64,000 nucleotides of DNA from positions 46,520 through 110,519 of the forward strand of contig JAGYLH010000002.1 of assembly GCA_018400955.1 (NCBI GenBank), given 5' to 3'. The notes under the pieces were generated by a model. It searched no databases and was not told the DNA's origin. It was given only the letters and a program-made list of their open reading frames with translations. Below are positions 54,126 to 63,900 of this stretch, in pieces. This DNA is from Bacteroidales bacterium. GTDB taxonomy: Bacteria; Bacteroidota; Bacteroidia; Bacteroidales; F082. Position 1 is the first letter of the stretch. Every line of letters starts with the position of its first letter. Position numbers and translations under genes: made by a program.

Positions 54126-55088
54126 TTATTTACGGGCAATAACTTTTTGTACAGCCTCTGCAATATGATCTGCATCAAGCCCATAGGCCTCCATCAGCTG
54201 ATCTGGTGTCCCACTTTGCCCAAAACGATCGTTCACAGCAACCATCTCCATTGGCAACGGCAGTTGGCGAGCCAACAGGCCGGCTATGCTTTCACCCAAT
54301 CCGCCATATTGCTGATGCTCTTCGGCTGTAACAACACATCGGGTTTTAGCTACTGACGCCAATACTGCTTCTTCGTCCAGGGGTTTGATCGTATGCAGGT
54401 TAATCAACTCCGCATCGATACCCTTTTCCTTTAGAATCGTAAGTGCCTCTATGGCTTTCCAAACCAAATGGCCGGTTGCAATAATGGTTACATCCCTTCC
54501 AGGTTTCAGGGTGATGGCCTTGCCAATCTCAAATTGTTGATCTGCCGGTGTAAAATTGGGCACTTTGGGCCGGCCAAATCGCAAATAAACAGGCCCTGTG
54601 TGCTCAGCGATGGCTATGGTAGCGGCTTTGGTTTGGTTGTAGTCGCAGGGCACAATTACCGTCATACCCGGCAACATCTTCATCAAACCAATGTCTTCCA
54701 GTATTTGGTGTGTAGCACCATCTTCCCCCAAGGTAATACCGGCATGTGAAGCACAAATTTTAACGTTTTTACCTGAATAAGCTATGGATTGCCTGATTTG
54801 ATCATACACCCTGCCTGTCGAAAAATTGGCAAAAGTACCCGTGAAGGGAATAAAGCCTCCAATTGTCAGTCCAGCTGCCATACCCATCATATTGGCCTCA
54901 GAAATACCGGTTTGAAAAAAGCGATCCGGGAATTCGTTGGCAAAGGCACCCATTTTCAGCGAGCCGATTAAGTCGGCACACAGGCCAACAATGCGTGGGT
55001 TGGTTTTGCCAAGTTCATATAAACCATCACCAAAACCTGATCGTGTATCCTGGTGATTTTGAATTTTAAAATCCATTTTGTTCAACAT
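54126..55088 (-). CDS. transketolase, C-terminal subunit
   Basis: This 320-residue protein carries the pyrimidine-binding and C-terminal domains of a split transketolase. It has FQTGISEANMMGMAAGL (with the TPP-activating glutamate), the FTGTFANFSTGRVYDQIRQS region, SHAGITLGEDGATHQ and TAEEHQQYGGLGESIA. It pairs with the product of the gene just upstream (21-base gap) to form the complete enzyme. ATGs lie at 55088 and four codons later. Confidence 0.92.
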   Translation of the reverse strand: MLNKMDFKIQNHQDTRSGFGDGLYELGKTNPRIVGLCADLIGSLKMGAFANEFPDRFFQTGISEANMMGMAAGLTIGGFIPFTGTFANFSTGRVYDQIRQSIAYSGKNVKICASHAGITLGEDGATHQILEDIGLMKMLPGMTVIVPCDYNQTKAATIAIAEHTGPVYLRFGRPKVPNFTPADQQFEIGKAITLKPGRDVTIIATGHLVWKAIEALTILKEKGIDAELINLHTIKPLDEEAVLASVAKTRCVVTAEEHQQYGGLGESIAGLLARQLPLPMEMVAVNDRFGQSGTPDQLMEAYGLDADHIAEAVQKVIARK

Positions 55089-55109
55089 TTTAATAAATCA
55101 AGCTTTGTT

Positions 55110-55955
55110 TTAATAGTCTCCCAGTGTTTCCTCTAATTGAGAGAGGGCATCGGCCAATTGCTCATCATTGGGCGGAATGCCGTGCCATTTGTGGCTTCCC
55201 ATCATAAAATCAACTCCCTGGCCCATTTCGGTTTTCATGAGGAGCAGTTGGGGTACACCTTTATTGGCTCCCTGACGGGCCATTTTCAATTCCTTGATAA
55301 GCTGCTGCATATCATTTCCATTAATTGGGATCACCTTCCAGCCAAAGCTTTCGTATTTGCCTTTTAAATCGCCTAAAGGCATCACATCGTCAACCGCCCC
55401 GTCGATTTGCTGTCCGTTATAGTCAATAATGGCAATTAAGTTGTCAATTTTGCGTGAGCCGGCATGCAAAGCAGCTTCCCAAATCTGCCCTTCTTGCTGC
55501 TCACCATCGCCCATCAAAACAAAAACCAGGGAAGGATCATTGTTGAGCCGTTTGGCCAATGCAGCACCAATGGCTACCGACAAGCCCTGCCCCAGCGATC
55601 CGCTTGCCACGCGCACTCCCGGTAATTCTTCCAAAGTAGCCGGATGGCCTTGTAAACGCGAATGAATTTTGCGGAAGCTTGCCAGTTCGCTCACCGGGAA
55701 ATAGCCACTACGGGCCAGGGCACTATAGAATACCGGGCTTATGTGGCCATTGGAAAGGAAAAACAAATCCTCCCCTTCCCCATCCATAGTAAAATGATCA
55801 GGTCTATGGTTTAGTTCGCTAAAATACAGGGCGGTAAATAGATCTGCACAACCGAGTGATCCGCCCGGATGGCCCGATTGGCAAGCATGCACCATGCGCA
55901 CAATATCGCGTCGGATTTGGGTGGCAATACGCTGAAATTTAGTAATATCTGACAT
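55110..55955 (-). CDS. transketolase, N-terminal subunit
   Basis: This 281-residue protein carries the thiamine-diphosphate domain of a split transketolase. It has CQSGHPGGSLGCADL, RVASGSLGQGLSVAIGAALAKR, and the TPP/metal motif GDGEQQEGQIWEAALHAG...YNGQQIDG. It catalyses transfer of two-carbon units in the non-oxidative pentose phosphate pathway together with the C-terminal half. It is first of three genes (tkt-N, tkt-C, aroK). Confidence 0.93.
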   Translation of the reverse strand: MSDITKFQRIATQIRRDIVRMVHACQSGHPGGSLGCADLFTALYFSELNHRPDHFTMDGEGEDLFFLSNGHISPVFYSALARSGYFPVSELASFRKIHSRLQGHPATLEELPGVRVASGSLGQGLSVAIGAALAKRLNNDPSLVFVLMGDGEQQEGQIWEAALHAGSRKIDNLIAIIDYNGQQIDGAVDDVMPLGDLKGKYESFGWKVIPINGNDMQQLIKELKMARQGANKGVPQLLLMKTEMGQGVDFMMGSHKWHGIPPNDEQLADALSQLEETLGDY

Positions 55956-56013
55956 ATAAATTGAATCGTTTATACAAAATCAAAATAACCTATAGCAAGT
56001 TCTGACGAAGGTG

Positions 56014-56021
56014 CAAAAGTA
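56014..56021 (-). promoter_or_regulatory. -7 element (TACTTTTG) of the transketolase-aroK operon
   Basis: On the minus strand TACTTTTG followed by CACC lies 58 bases before the N-terminal transketolase ATG. Exact TAnnTTTG match. Confidence 0.55.
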
Positions 56022-56183
56022 AGGATTATCGACCAGTAATTTTGATGCGTATTGTTTACCGAATAAATTATTCTTGAATTGTATTGGGGAACTGTTTCAT
56101 GTTAACCGAAAGCACAATAAACCGTATATTCGCGGTTCCTTTGATTCTTTACATTATTAATAATACAAATTAAACTTTCAAAC

Positions 56184-57491
56184 ATGAACCAAACCCTTTT
56201 GCGCATTTGTCTGGCTTGCATAGCTTGTATGGCTTTAATACCTGTTGGAATTGTTGCGCAATCAAACTTTGAAAATGGCTTCATTATCCATAGAGGTGGT
56301 GATACTATTTCTGGATTAATCGATAACAGGCAATGGGATGTACATCCTGAAAGGATTGCATTCAAGGCAAATAGCCAATCAGCTATTGATTGGTTTACAG
56401 CCACCGAAATTAAAGGCTTTGGGGTGGGCGATTTGGTTTTTATCAGTGCCGTGGTTGAAGTTGATGTAAGTTCACACAATTTGGATGATCTTGGAACTGA
56501 CTCGCAGTTTATTTTGGAAAATTATGAAGCTTTTTTGCAAGTCATCGTGCGCGGCGATAAAAGCTTGTTTTTTCATAAAGACAAAAATGGCAAAGAGTAT
56601 TTCTTCATCGAAAGGGAGGGAAGTATTGAATGGCTTTTTCATAAAAATTATTACCACAAGAAAACAAGTGGTAGTAAAGCAGGCAGTTATAAACAAACCA
56701 ATAGCCGCTATGTAGGTCAACTAAGCCTTTATTTTGCAGACTGTCCTGAAATTTCGGGTAACATTCAAGGTGCCGGTTATAACCTTTCAAGCTTATTTAA
56801 GCTTTTTAAGCAATTTTATAAAAAATGTGGAGGATACTATTCTATTATGCCTGACCTGGTTGGGGCTAAGTCAATAAAGCGGCTCGATCTGGTCGCAAGC
56901 TTTACACACACTAAAATGAGTTTTAATGGCACCCGACCTTGGTTAGCCAATGCTGATTTTCCAGCAAACATTGGTATTACAGGAGGTTTGGGTTTTGAGA
57001 TAATTTTTCCACGTTCAAATTATGCATCCGCATTTTATTTTGAAATAGTTACTAATAGAATTAAAACTAAAGCCTCGTATTTATATTATGACATGGGTGG
57101 ATTTCAAACCTATAAGCATACTTCTTTTGATATGCAGTATCTGAAGTTAAAAACCTTGTACCAATATAATTATACTCTATTAAACACCAGGCTGTTTGCC
57201 AATGCAGGTTTAGGTTTTGGGCTCATTGTAAATCGAGACAATGTATTAATAACTGAAAGAATTACCCCCAGCCAAACAACAGAATCTCCCAGCTTACCAC
57301 TCAGCAATGATTTTGGCAATGAAATGATCAGAACATTTGATCCTTCGATAATTATTGGAGTGGGTGCCAATTACAATCGCATCACATTAAGGGCGCAATA
57401 TGAATGGCATATGGGTCCTTCTGAAATGTTTGGTCTTGGTGCACCAGTTAAACGTATTTACCTTAGCCTTGGCTATGCAATTTTAGAATAG
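56184..57491 (+). CDS. outer-membrane beta-barrel family protein
   Basis: This 435-residue protein has a signal peptide (about 1-25, ending GIVAQ), an N-terminal soluble region (about 30-230, GDTISGLIDNRQWDV, then a stretch rich in charged and aromatic residues), and a C-terminal half of beta strands (about 235-435) typical of PorT-like barrels, ending LGYAILE. It belongs to a Bacteroidota-specific group without known function. A -7-like TTCCTTTG lies about 50 bases upstream. The hydrolase gene follows after 18 bases and may be co-transcribed. Confidence 0.65.
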   Translation: MNQTLLRICLACIACMALIPVGIVAQSNFENGFIIHRGGDTISGLIDNRQWDVHPERIAFKANSQSAIDWFTATEIKGFGVGDLVFISAVVEVDVSSHNLDDLGTDSQFILENYEAFLQVIVRGDKSLFFHKDKNGKEYFFIEREGSIEWLFHKNYYHKKTSGSKAGSYKQTNSRYVGQLSLYFADCPEISGNIQGAGYNLSSLFKLFKQFYKKCGGYYSIMPDLVGAKSIKRLDLVASFTHTKMSFNGTRPWLANADFPANIGITGGLGFEIIFPRSNYASAFYFEIVTNRIKTKASYLYYDMGGFQTYKHTSFDMQYLKLKTLYQYNYTLLNTRLFANAGLGFGLIVNRDNVLITERITPSQTTESPSLPLSNDFGNEMIRTFDPSIIIGVGANYNRITLRAQYEWHMGPSEMFGLGAPVKRIYLSLGYAILE

Positions 57492-57509
57492 TTTTGTAAA
57501 AACAAAAAT

Positions 57510-58466
57510 ATGCCTGTACCCTTCTTGTATTCGGATTGCACTAATGCAAAAGGTTTTGAGCAACTAAAAATTGCCCAGCCCGATGATTATGAAGGCAAGG
57601 TTGTTTGCACACTATTGCGAAGCAAAACCAATCCATCAGGCCATAAAGCCATACTTTATTTGCATGGCTTCAACGATTACTTTTTTAACAACTGGTTGGG
57701 CAATCAGTTAGCTGACCAAGCTTATCATTTTTATGCCCTCGATTTGCGAAAAAGCGGTCGCTCGTGGCTGCCGCATCAAAAGTTCAACAATTTGCGCCAT
57801 ATCAGCGAGTATATGGAAGATATAGATGCCGCTCTCGCCCAATTGGCCAGTGAAGGCATCGAAATGGTTTTACTTTACGGGCATTCTATGGGTGGCTTAA
57901 TGGCGGCATATTACGCCAGCAAACATCCACACCACAACATGATTAGGGCCGTTGTACTTAATAGCCCATTTTTCGAAATGAACGAAGATTGGCTCACGCG
58001 CAAGCTGCTGCTACACCTTACTGCATTTCTGGCCAGCTGGTTTCCGGATGCACTTGTCCCCGGTGGTTTTTCAAAGTTCTATGGACCCAGCCTGCACCAA
58101 AGTGCTTATGGCGAATGGGATTATAAGCTCGAATGGAAGCCCCACATCATGCCAAAAGTAAATATGGGCTGGACAAAGGCTATATTTCGTTGTCAACAAG
58201 AGGCGCAAAAAGGGCTTGAGATCAAACAGCCTGTATTGGTTTTGCATCCTGAAAAATCAGTTTACGGCCACAAATGGAAAAAGGAATTTTCCACAGCTGA
58301 CGCCGTCCTGCGCGTTTCGAGTATCAGAAAATTCAGCCAGAAAATAAAGGGTGATTGCACCATCTTAGCTATTGAAAATGCGGTACATGATGTGATGCTT
58401 TCGCAAAAGCCGGTTCGAGAAATGGCCTTTGCACAACTGATTAATTGGGCTAAAAAATATGTTTAG
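57510..58466 (+). CDS. alpha/beta hydrolase (lysophospholipase-like)
   Basis: This 318-residue alpha/beta hydrolase has the oxyanion-hole HGFNDYF, the nucleophile elbow GHSMGG near residue 126-131 (serine nucleophile), and a late histidine in AIENAVHDVMLSQKP. The 'serine aminopeptidase S33/lysophospholipase' group fits best, but the substrate is not known. No signal peptide is seen, so it is probably cytoplasmic. It is 18 bases downstream of the barrel gene. Confidence 0.82.
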   Translation: MPVPFLYSDCTNAKGFEQLKIAQPDDYEGKVVCTLLRSKTNPSGHKAILYLHGFNDYFFNNWLGNQLADQAYHFYALDLRKSGRSWLPHQKFNNLRHISEYMEDIDAALAQLASEGIEMVLLYGHSMGGLMAAYYASKHPHHNMIRAVVLNSPFFEMNEDWLTRKLLLHLTAFLASWFPDALVPGGFSKFYGPSLHQSAYGEWDYKLEWKPHIMPKVNMGWTKAIFRCQQEAQKGLEIKQPVLVLHPEKSVYGHKWKKEFSTADAVLRVSSIRKFSQKIKGDCTILAIENAVHDVMLSQKPVREMAFAQLINWAKKYV

Positions 58467-58497
58467 GGTTCGTGATCAATTCGAGTAATAAAATGCT

Positions 58498-58505
58498 TAT
58501 CTTTG
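58498..58505 (+). promoter_or_regulatory. -7 element (TATCTTTG) of the tmRNA
   Basis: TATCTTTG followed by CACTC matches TAnnTTTG and lies about 55 bases before the mature 5' end of the tmRNA, leaving room for a processed leader. Confidence 0.55.
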
Positions 58506-58559
58506 CACTCCTTTTTGGCACACTTATGTGTTATATAAAGGAGGCATACCCAATTTCAT

Positions 58560-58957
58560 GGGGCTGACTGGTTTTGACAGCAAGATGAATGGTTATGTAA
58601 GCATGCCGAGCCTTGCGATGACGCTCGTAAATCTTGATCGCACAACAACAACTGGCGACAATAACTACGCTCTCGCTGCTTAAACTGAAGTTCAGTAAGT
58701 TATAGCTTCATCTCGTTACTAGGTGACGAGACGAGACATCCCGCAGGTGGAAATTCCTGATACCGGCCTGACCACGGGGTGCTAATCAATTTCGGGATAG
58801 CCTTGCAAGCACTTCGATTGCCGGGCGAAATTCAGAAGATAAGACTTGGTTTAGGGTGACTGTTTCCTTGCCAGGTACGAAAATCAAGAACAGGATAAGC
58901 ATGTAGAAAGCCTAATGGTTCCTTGTTTGGACCCGGGTTCGATTCCCGGCAGCTCCA
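58560..58957 (+). ncRNA. ssrA: tmRNA (ssrA), tag peptide GDNNYALAA
   Basis: This RNA is about 398 nt long. The tRNA-like ends pair as an acceptor stem, GGGGCTG at 58560 with CAGCTCC at 58950-58956, followed by the discriminator A. The T arm GGACCCGGGTTCGATTCCCGGC lies at the 3' end. The tag reading frame GGC GAC AAT AAC TAC GCT CTC GCT GCT TAA (58654-58683) gives GDNNYALAA-stop. tmRNA rescues stalled ribosomes and marks the incomplete protein for proteolysis. The common Bacteroidota tag is GENNYALAA-like, so the second residue differs conservatively. The CCA end is not encoded. Confidence 0.93.
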
Positions 58958-58981
58958 CTTTCATAGAAAGTCATACCGCGT

Positions 58982-59009
58982 AAAAGCTATCAAATGGTAG
59001 CTTTTTTTT
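58982..59009 (+). terminator. intrinsic terminator after tmRNA
   Basis: AAAAGCTATC and GGTAGCTTTT pair over 10 bp around an AAAT loop, and TTTT follows. The stem lies 25 bases after the tmRNA 3' end. On the minus strand the A-rich arm also gives a T-run, so it could end the convergent T9SS gene as well. Confidence 0.75.
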
Positions 59010-59029
59010 GTTGATATCTTATACCGTGA

Positions 59030-60088
59030 CTACTCTTTCATAATTTTCCAACTCATCCCCTTCTTTCCACGTTGGAGTTGTACCAAATAAAGCCCGGCAG
59101 GCAAAGCAGATACATCCAGTGCATCTTCAGTGGCATTGCCCTCAAGCAAGAGCATGCCCGAAAGATCAAAAATTCGGTAATGATAACTTTCAGAATTTTT
59201 GAAATATAATTGATTTCCAATTAATTGAACAGATGGTTTGTGTGCAGGGAAGAATTGATTGAGCCCCACCGGGTCCCATTCATAATAGTAAGATTCGGAG
59301 ATAGATGTGCAGCCGTTCCCATCTGAAAAACGGAAACTATAATAACCGCTGTTTTCAGGGATCAGGAATTCGCCGGTGGCTCCAGGTATGGGCAACAATC
59401 CGGCATACCATTGACCGGGAAATACTGAGGTAAACAGGGTGTCATCCTTCTGGGACAATTCAGGTATTGGCGGCACATGCAGGACCACAGGCAAACCAAT
59501 GCTGTACTGCACATAATCGGGGCAAATGGATGGAGACCCCCGTACTGTATAAACGCCAGATTGATCCACCTGATAGATGGGGTTGTTTGCACCTTCGATG
59601 GGGTTTCCATTGCGGAACCACTGCACATTGTTGGTGTAAGGGCTCATTACTTCAAAAAATAACTCATCGTCGGAGCACATTTCCCAGCCATCGCCTGTGT
59701 ACCAATAACCATTTCCGTAACTGGAAACAACAAGGGGAATAAACACATAGCCATCTACCAATACGGATGGCGACAAACCTGATTCGTCGCCCTGGGTAAC
59801 ATAAACGCTGAAGTTGGCCCCAACATCCGCCGAATAGCTGACTGTATGGTTTTGAGCCGTCGCCCCGCTGACAGGGTTGCCATTTTTATACCATTGGTAA
59901 GTATCATATGCCTGCGTTGACAGGGTTTCGCTGCCACCCGGACAAAGGATTACATCCCCGTTGATAATGGTAGGGTTTAGTGATTGTGCACCAACTATAC
60001 CACAACTAAAAAATAAGGTTAAAAACAGGCCGACACGGAAAAACGCTCTGAATCTGTTGTCTTTTTGCATGATTTTAAGTTGTTTCAT
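59030..60088 (-). CDS. secreted protein with Ig-like repeats and T9SS type A sorting tail
   Basis: This 352-residue exported protein has a signal peptide ending GIVGAQ. It has two to three Ig/PKD-like repeats with the motifs YQWYKNGNPVSGA and VQWFRNGNPIEGA, and a third segment with CTSISESYYYEWDP. A C-terminal sorting domain (about 280-352: YRIFDLSGMLLLEGN, DVSALPAGLYLVQLQRGKKG) directs it through the type IX system to the cell surface or medium. ATG 60088 and ATG 60070 (MQKDNRFRAF) are both possible starts; the tracked start is a TTG. Binding target unknown. Confidence 0.78.
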   Translation of the reverse strand: MKQLKIMQKDNRFRAFFRVGLFLTLFFSCGIVGAQSLNPTIINGDVILCPGGSETLSTQAYDTYQWYKNGNPVSGATAQNHTVSYSADVGANFSVYVTQGDESGLSPSVLVDGYVFIPLVVSSYGNGYWYTGDGWEMCSDDELFFEVMSPYTNNVQWFRNGNPIEGANNPIYQVDQSGVYTVRGSPSICPDYVQYSIGLPVVLHVPPIPELSQKDDTLFTSVFPGQWYAGLLPIPGATGEFLIPENSGYYSFRFSDGNGCTSISESYYYEWDPVGLNQFFPAHKPSVQLIGNQLYFKNSESYHYRIFDLSGMLLLEGNATEDALDVSALPAGLYLVQLQRGKKGMSWKIMKE

Positions 60089-60183
60089 TTTCAAAACTTA
60101 TGTTTGAATTCATTGGTCCTGGTTTGTTGCTACAATGTTACAAAATATGTTGGCACCTCACTGAACATGAAAGGCATTTTATG

Positions 60184-60191
60184 TAATTTTG
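60184..60191 (+). promoter_or_regulatory. -7 element (TAATTTTG) of tRNA-Arg
   Basis: TAATTTTG followed by CAAACC matches TAnnTTTG and ends 11 bases before the mature tRNA 5' end. Confidence 0.6.
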
Positions 60192-60202
60192 CAAACCATT
60201 CC

Positions 60203-60275
60203 GGCTCCGTAGTTCAATGGATAGAATAGCAGATTCCGGTTCTGTCGGTTGGGGGTTCGAGTCCCCCCGGAGTCA
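60203..60275 (+). tRNA. tRNA-Arg (anticodon CCG)
   Basis: This 73-nt cloverleaf has acceptor GGCTCCG/CGGAGTC (one G-T pair) and discriminator A, D stem GTTC/GAAT, and anticodon stem GCAGA/TCTGT around loop TTCCGGT. The anticodon is CCG (reads CGG, Arg). The variable loop is 5 nt and the T arm is GGGGG-TTCGAGT-CCCCC. CCA is not encoded and would be added by the CCA-adding enzyme. A terminator follows six bases downstream. Confidence 0.95.
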
Positions 60276-60675
60276 CACCTAAATGAGAATGCATTTTGCG
60301 TTCTCATTTTTTTATCCTCAAATAGATTGTTATATTATTATATATGTGATACTTACGAATTTGTTTTACTAGTTTGGTTAAAAAAAATCGTTAATGATTT
60401 GTTTTTGAAAAAAGAAAAATATTATACTTGCACTCTGTATTTAAACCGAAACATATCAGTAAGTTATAGAACCATTGCCACCATAAAGCGACCTACAAGA
60501 ATGAATACCGCTTCAAATTTCAGCCATCTGGCTGGTTTCACTACAAATCCCCTTTCGCTGAATGAGCATTACTAATGCGCTTAAATCCACAATTTGGCTT
60601 CTAAACAAAGATTTTTGTCCATATTCAAATTAATTTCTCATACAAAATCAAACAAAAACTGTAAACCTGTATCCA
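60276..60675. other. 400-bp gap after tRNA-Arg
   Basis: It starts with the tRNA terminator (60281-60313). The rest is AT-rich with no coding pattern. The 108-residue ORF 60249-60575 begins inside the tRNA and is not credible. No RNA or repeat was recognised. Confidence 0.6.
60281..60313 (+). terminator. intrinsic terminator after tRNA-Arg
   Basis: AAATGAGAATGCA and TGCGTTCTCATTT form a 13-bp stem with one G-T pair and a TTT loop. T-rich sequence (TTTT) follows directly. Confidence 0.85.
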
Positions 60676-60876
60676 ATGAAAACGGAAAAGAAAAAATCAC
60701 GCAATGACTACCATTCCGAGGATGAATTCGTGAAAAAACCTGTTAAAAAAATCGAGTCCAAGCGCGACAAAAAACCCAGGATTTATGACCTGGATGATGA
60801 TGAAGAATTACCCGATTTCGACACCCTGCTTGATGACGGACTTGACTTTGATAATGACGAAGATGATGATTATTAG
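60676..60876 (+). CDS. small charge-segregated protein, 66 residues
   Basis: This small ORF has a strongly basic first half (KTEKKKSRNDYHSEDEFVKK, KRDKKPR) and a strongly acidic second half (DLDDDEELPDFDTLLDDGLDFDNDEDDDY). It has no hydrophobic core, so it is likely disordered. It has its own terminator just downstream. Such proteins can bind nucleic acid or a basic partner, but no function is claimed. Confidence 0.72.
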   Translation: MKTEKKKSRNDYHSEDEFVKKPVKKIESKRDKKPRIYDLDDDEELPDFDTLLDDGLDFDNDEDDDY

Positions 60877-60897
60877 CGCAATAAGCCATTAGATATA

Positions 60898-60928
60898 GAA
60901 TAAAAGCTGGTTTTGCTGGCTTTTATTC
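60898..60928. terminator. bidirectional terminator between the small protein and the T9SS protein
   Basis: GAATAAAAGC and GCTTTTATTC are a perfect 10-bp inverted repeat, and the stem is prolonged by TGG/CTG pairs around TTTTG. The A/T arms give T-runs on either strand. It lies in the gap between two convergent genes. Confidence 0.7.
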
Positions 60929-60955
60929 ATATCCGGCTTTTCTCTGGGGAACTAA

Positions 60956-63900
60956 TTAATTCTGTTTTACCAATCTAATAGTAACAGTTTCACTATGAGA
61001 AACGAATTGGGCCATATACACACCGGCTGGTAAGTTTTTTCCTTGTTTGTTTTGACCATTCCATAAATACTCAATATGCCCGTCAGCATTCGGCAGTTGG
61101 GCTACTGATTGCCAGCACAGCTCCCCCAATTGATTCATGATGCGTAAATGAACCAGTTCTTGATTGGGCCATTTAGCACTTAGGTTAACCGCAGTTGAAA
61201 AGGGATTCGGAACTGCACTTGCCTGCATAAAATGAGCATCTTTGATATGTTCAGGCACATCAATATACAGCAAGTGTTCCATGTCGAAAAACCTAAGCAA
61301 GCGCAACATAAATTCTTTGCGTAGTTCAAAATCTGTTTCGGAACCAAAGCTCCCAAATTCAAACAAGGAGCCAACTGTTTTATAGAGCCCTCCGCTGTAT
61401 GCTATCATCGTATAGTCTTCAACCCCCTCGTCAACATGCATAATTGGTATAGCTGTTTGCAGTGGGACCAACTTCCAAAACAATAAAGGATATCCACCAA
61501 CAAATTCAAAATTAAGCCCTTCAGCAAATCCATCCTCTAATGCTTTTAAAGAGGAAAACTCCTGTGGAGGTGAAACAGTTTGTTTACTTATCCTGAATTT
61601 GCCATGAACCGGTGTAGGCTCGTCAAGGTGCCAGGTTTGCGTCCCTTCCATATAAAGCCGCCCTCCCCGGTCGAGGAAGTCAACCAATATATTTCCTTCG
61701 GACGGGCTCAGGCTTGTATTGCTATAGTATGTTCCAAGGCAAACAATGGCCGCACGGTAAATATCCATTTCCTCGGGAAGGGTATCTAACTGCACATATT
61801 CCAGGTTCAAGCTATCCAGCACAGTCCTAAATGCACTTACTGAACTGTCATTTTTTGCCTTGTTAAACAGCAGGAATGGATATTGCCCCACGCGGACTGA
61901 AAATTGGTGTTGCTGTATCTTGTGGGAATCATCTGTAAATGACAGCACAAACACCACCTGATGTTCTATGGGGCATTCAGCAGCTACGCTAACCTCAAAA
62001 AAGGCCTCCCCTGTCTGGCCGGGCATAATATCACTAAGACTTATTGTGTCCATCTGGTTTATAGTAACAAAAGGGTCCTCAGTTGATAAAAAAGTCTTTA
62101 CATCAAGAGCTACTATGCTTCCCTGGTTGCGCAATTGAATCATGAGTGGGGCAGTTTCGCCCTGATCAAGCTGGTAATTGTCAGCATCATCTACCATCCA
62201 TTTGCTAAAAATCATTTGGGATGCCATCACCGGTTCACTGACCAAACCTGTTTTGCTTCCGCCCTCGAAATCAAATTGAAGGTCAATTAATAAATTATGC
62301 TGGTCAGGGCACTCGTTACTTACAGTAAATGAAAAAGCTGGCAGGCTTACCGAGGCATTTGCCCCTAAATGACCCACATAAACTTCCCCATTATCAATCT
62401 GTAAATAAGGATCCTCCGAACTTAGTGATGCCATTAACCCTTCCACACTTTCAGTACTGATATTGTGTATTTGCAAGTCCATCTGCACCTGACTTCCACT
62501 GTGCAACGGCCTTCCACTGCTTTCTGTCATTGTATAATCAAATCGCAGTTTATCGGCTAATTGCAGTACTTTTTGATGCTTGCTGTACAAATCATCTTTT
62601 ACCCTGACAGTCAGATTGTTGATGCGGTCAGGTGTTGCAGAAATACCCGATAGAAATCCCTCTTCACTGATGGAAATTCCGTCAGGAACAGGTTCAGGCA
62701 CAAATCTATAGCTGGCATGTATGGGTTTTAAGGCAGTGTTGCTGCCGCTAATTAATTGGTAGTCAACATCATTTCCGGCTGATACCCCGCCATACCATAC
62801 TATGGGCTCATCTTCATCAATATCCTTGTAATGGAATTCAATGTTCCCGTCAGGATAGAGCACCAATGCGAACTCAGCATAGCCTATGGTTTCATCACCA
62901 TACAGCATCGGCTGTTTCCAGCGAAAAGCAGCCTGGGTTTCATCGCCTGCATACCAGATACCCTCATCTGCCGATCTGCCTTCATAATATTTAATGGGCT
63001 TGAAAAGAAAGGCTGAAATATTCCGCATTGCCTTGAAAAGCAAATAGCTATCTTTGTAATAAGGCCAGGGAAAAATATCGGGCGAAAAGAGCAGATAGCC
63101 ATCTTTATGCACAAATAGTTCATTGTAGCTATCCCCATAAAATGGAAAATCGAATTCAATTTGTTGTCGGCCATATTTAAAATTGGGGCCTTCCAGCTCA
63201 ATCTGCTGCTGATCAACATTTGGAAAATCAGCCTCAATAAACTGCTGGTGATAGGGGGTTATCAAATCCCAGCGATAGGGCTGACTCCCGCCTGTTGCTT
63301 CAACCTGGAAACCTGCATCGAACAAAGGGATTTCGTCTGTTGTGATTTCAACCTTATCAAAATCAAGCTGATGCCTGATAGTCAAACTGGTTAAATCATT
63401 GTGTTTTAGCATGACATCCTGCTGATGGTGGGCTATTTCCAATACGTCTTGTCCGGTATAATCGTTAAGGGCATAACGTACAATTTTGCCGGAACCAATA
63501 TTGAGGGGGTCGTTCTCATAAACTTCAAGGTAGAAATCCGCTAGTTGTCCCGGTTCAATATAGCTAAGCAATGGACTGATATCCAATCCGATTTCAATAG
63601 TTTTAAAGGCTTCGTCAGTGTTGTAGCCTTGCATATAGTTGGGACCTCCCTGAAAATTAAATGCCGGGAAATGCAGCCTGTGTTGAGGCAAATTGTTGAT
63701 GGTATCGCCCGAAACACCAGCCACAATCCTGATTTGTTCGCGGCTGTTGTGTTTCAATTCCAACTTGATGGTCAGCTGGGGCTCATAGTTTTCATGTACA
63801 TCAATTACATGCACCATATGGTTCCAGATACCGCCGTCATACACATCTTCGGCCAGTGTTTTATACATCAAATAGGCAAATCCTTCGTTGGCCCAATCGT

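Noticed and set aside
60249-60575. 108-residue ORF after tRNA-Arg
   Set aside because: It starts inside the tRNA and runs through the terminator; no coding signal.
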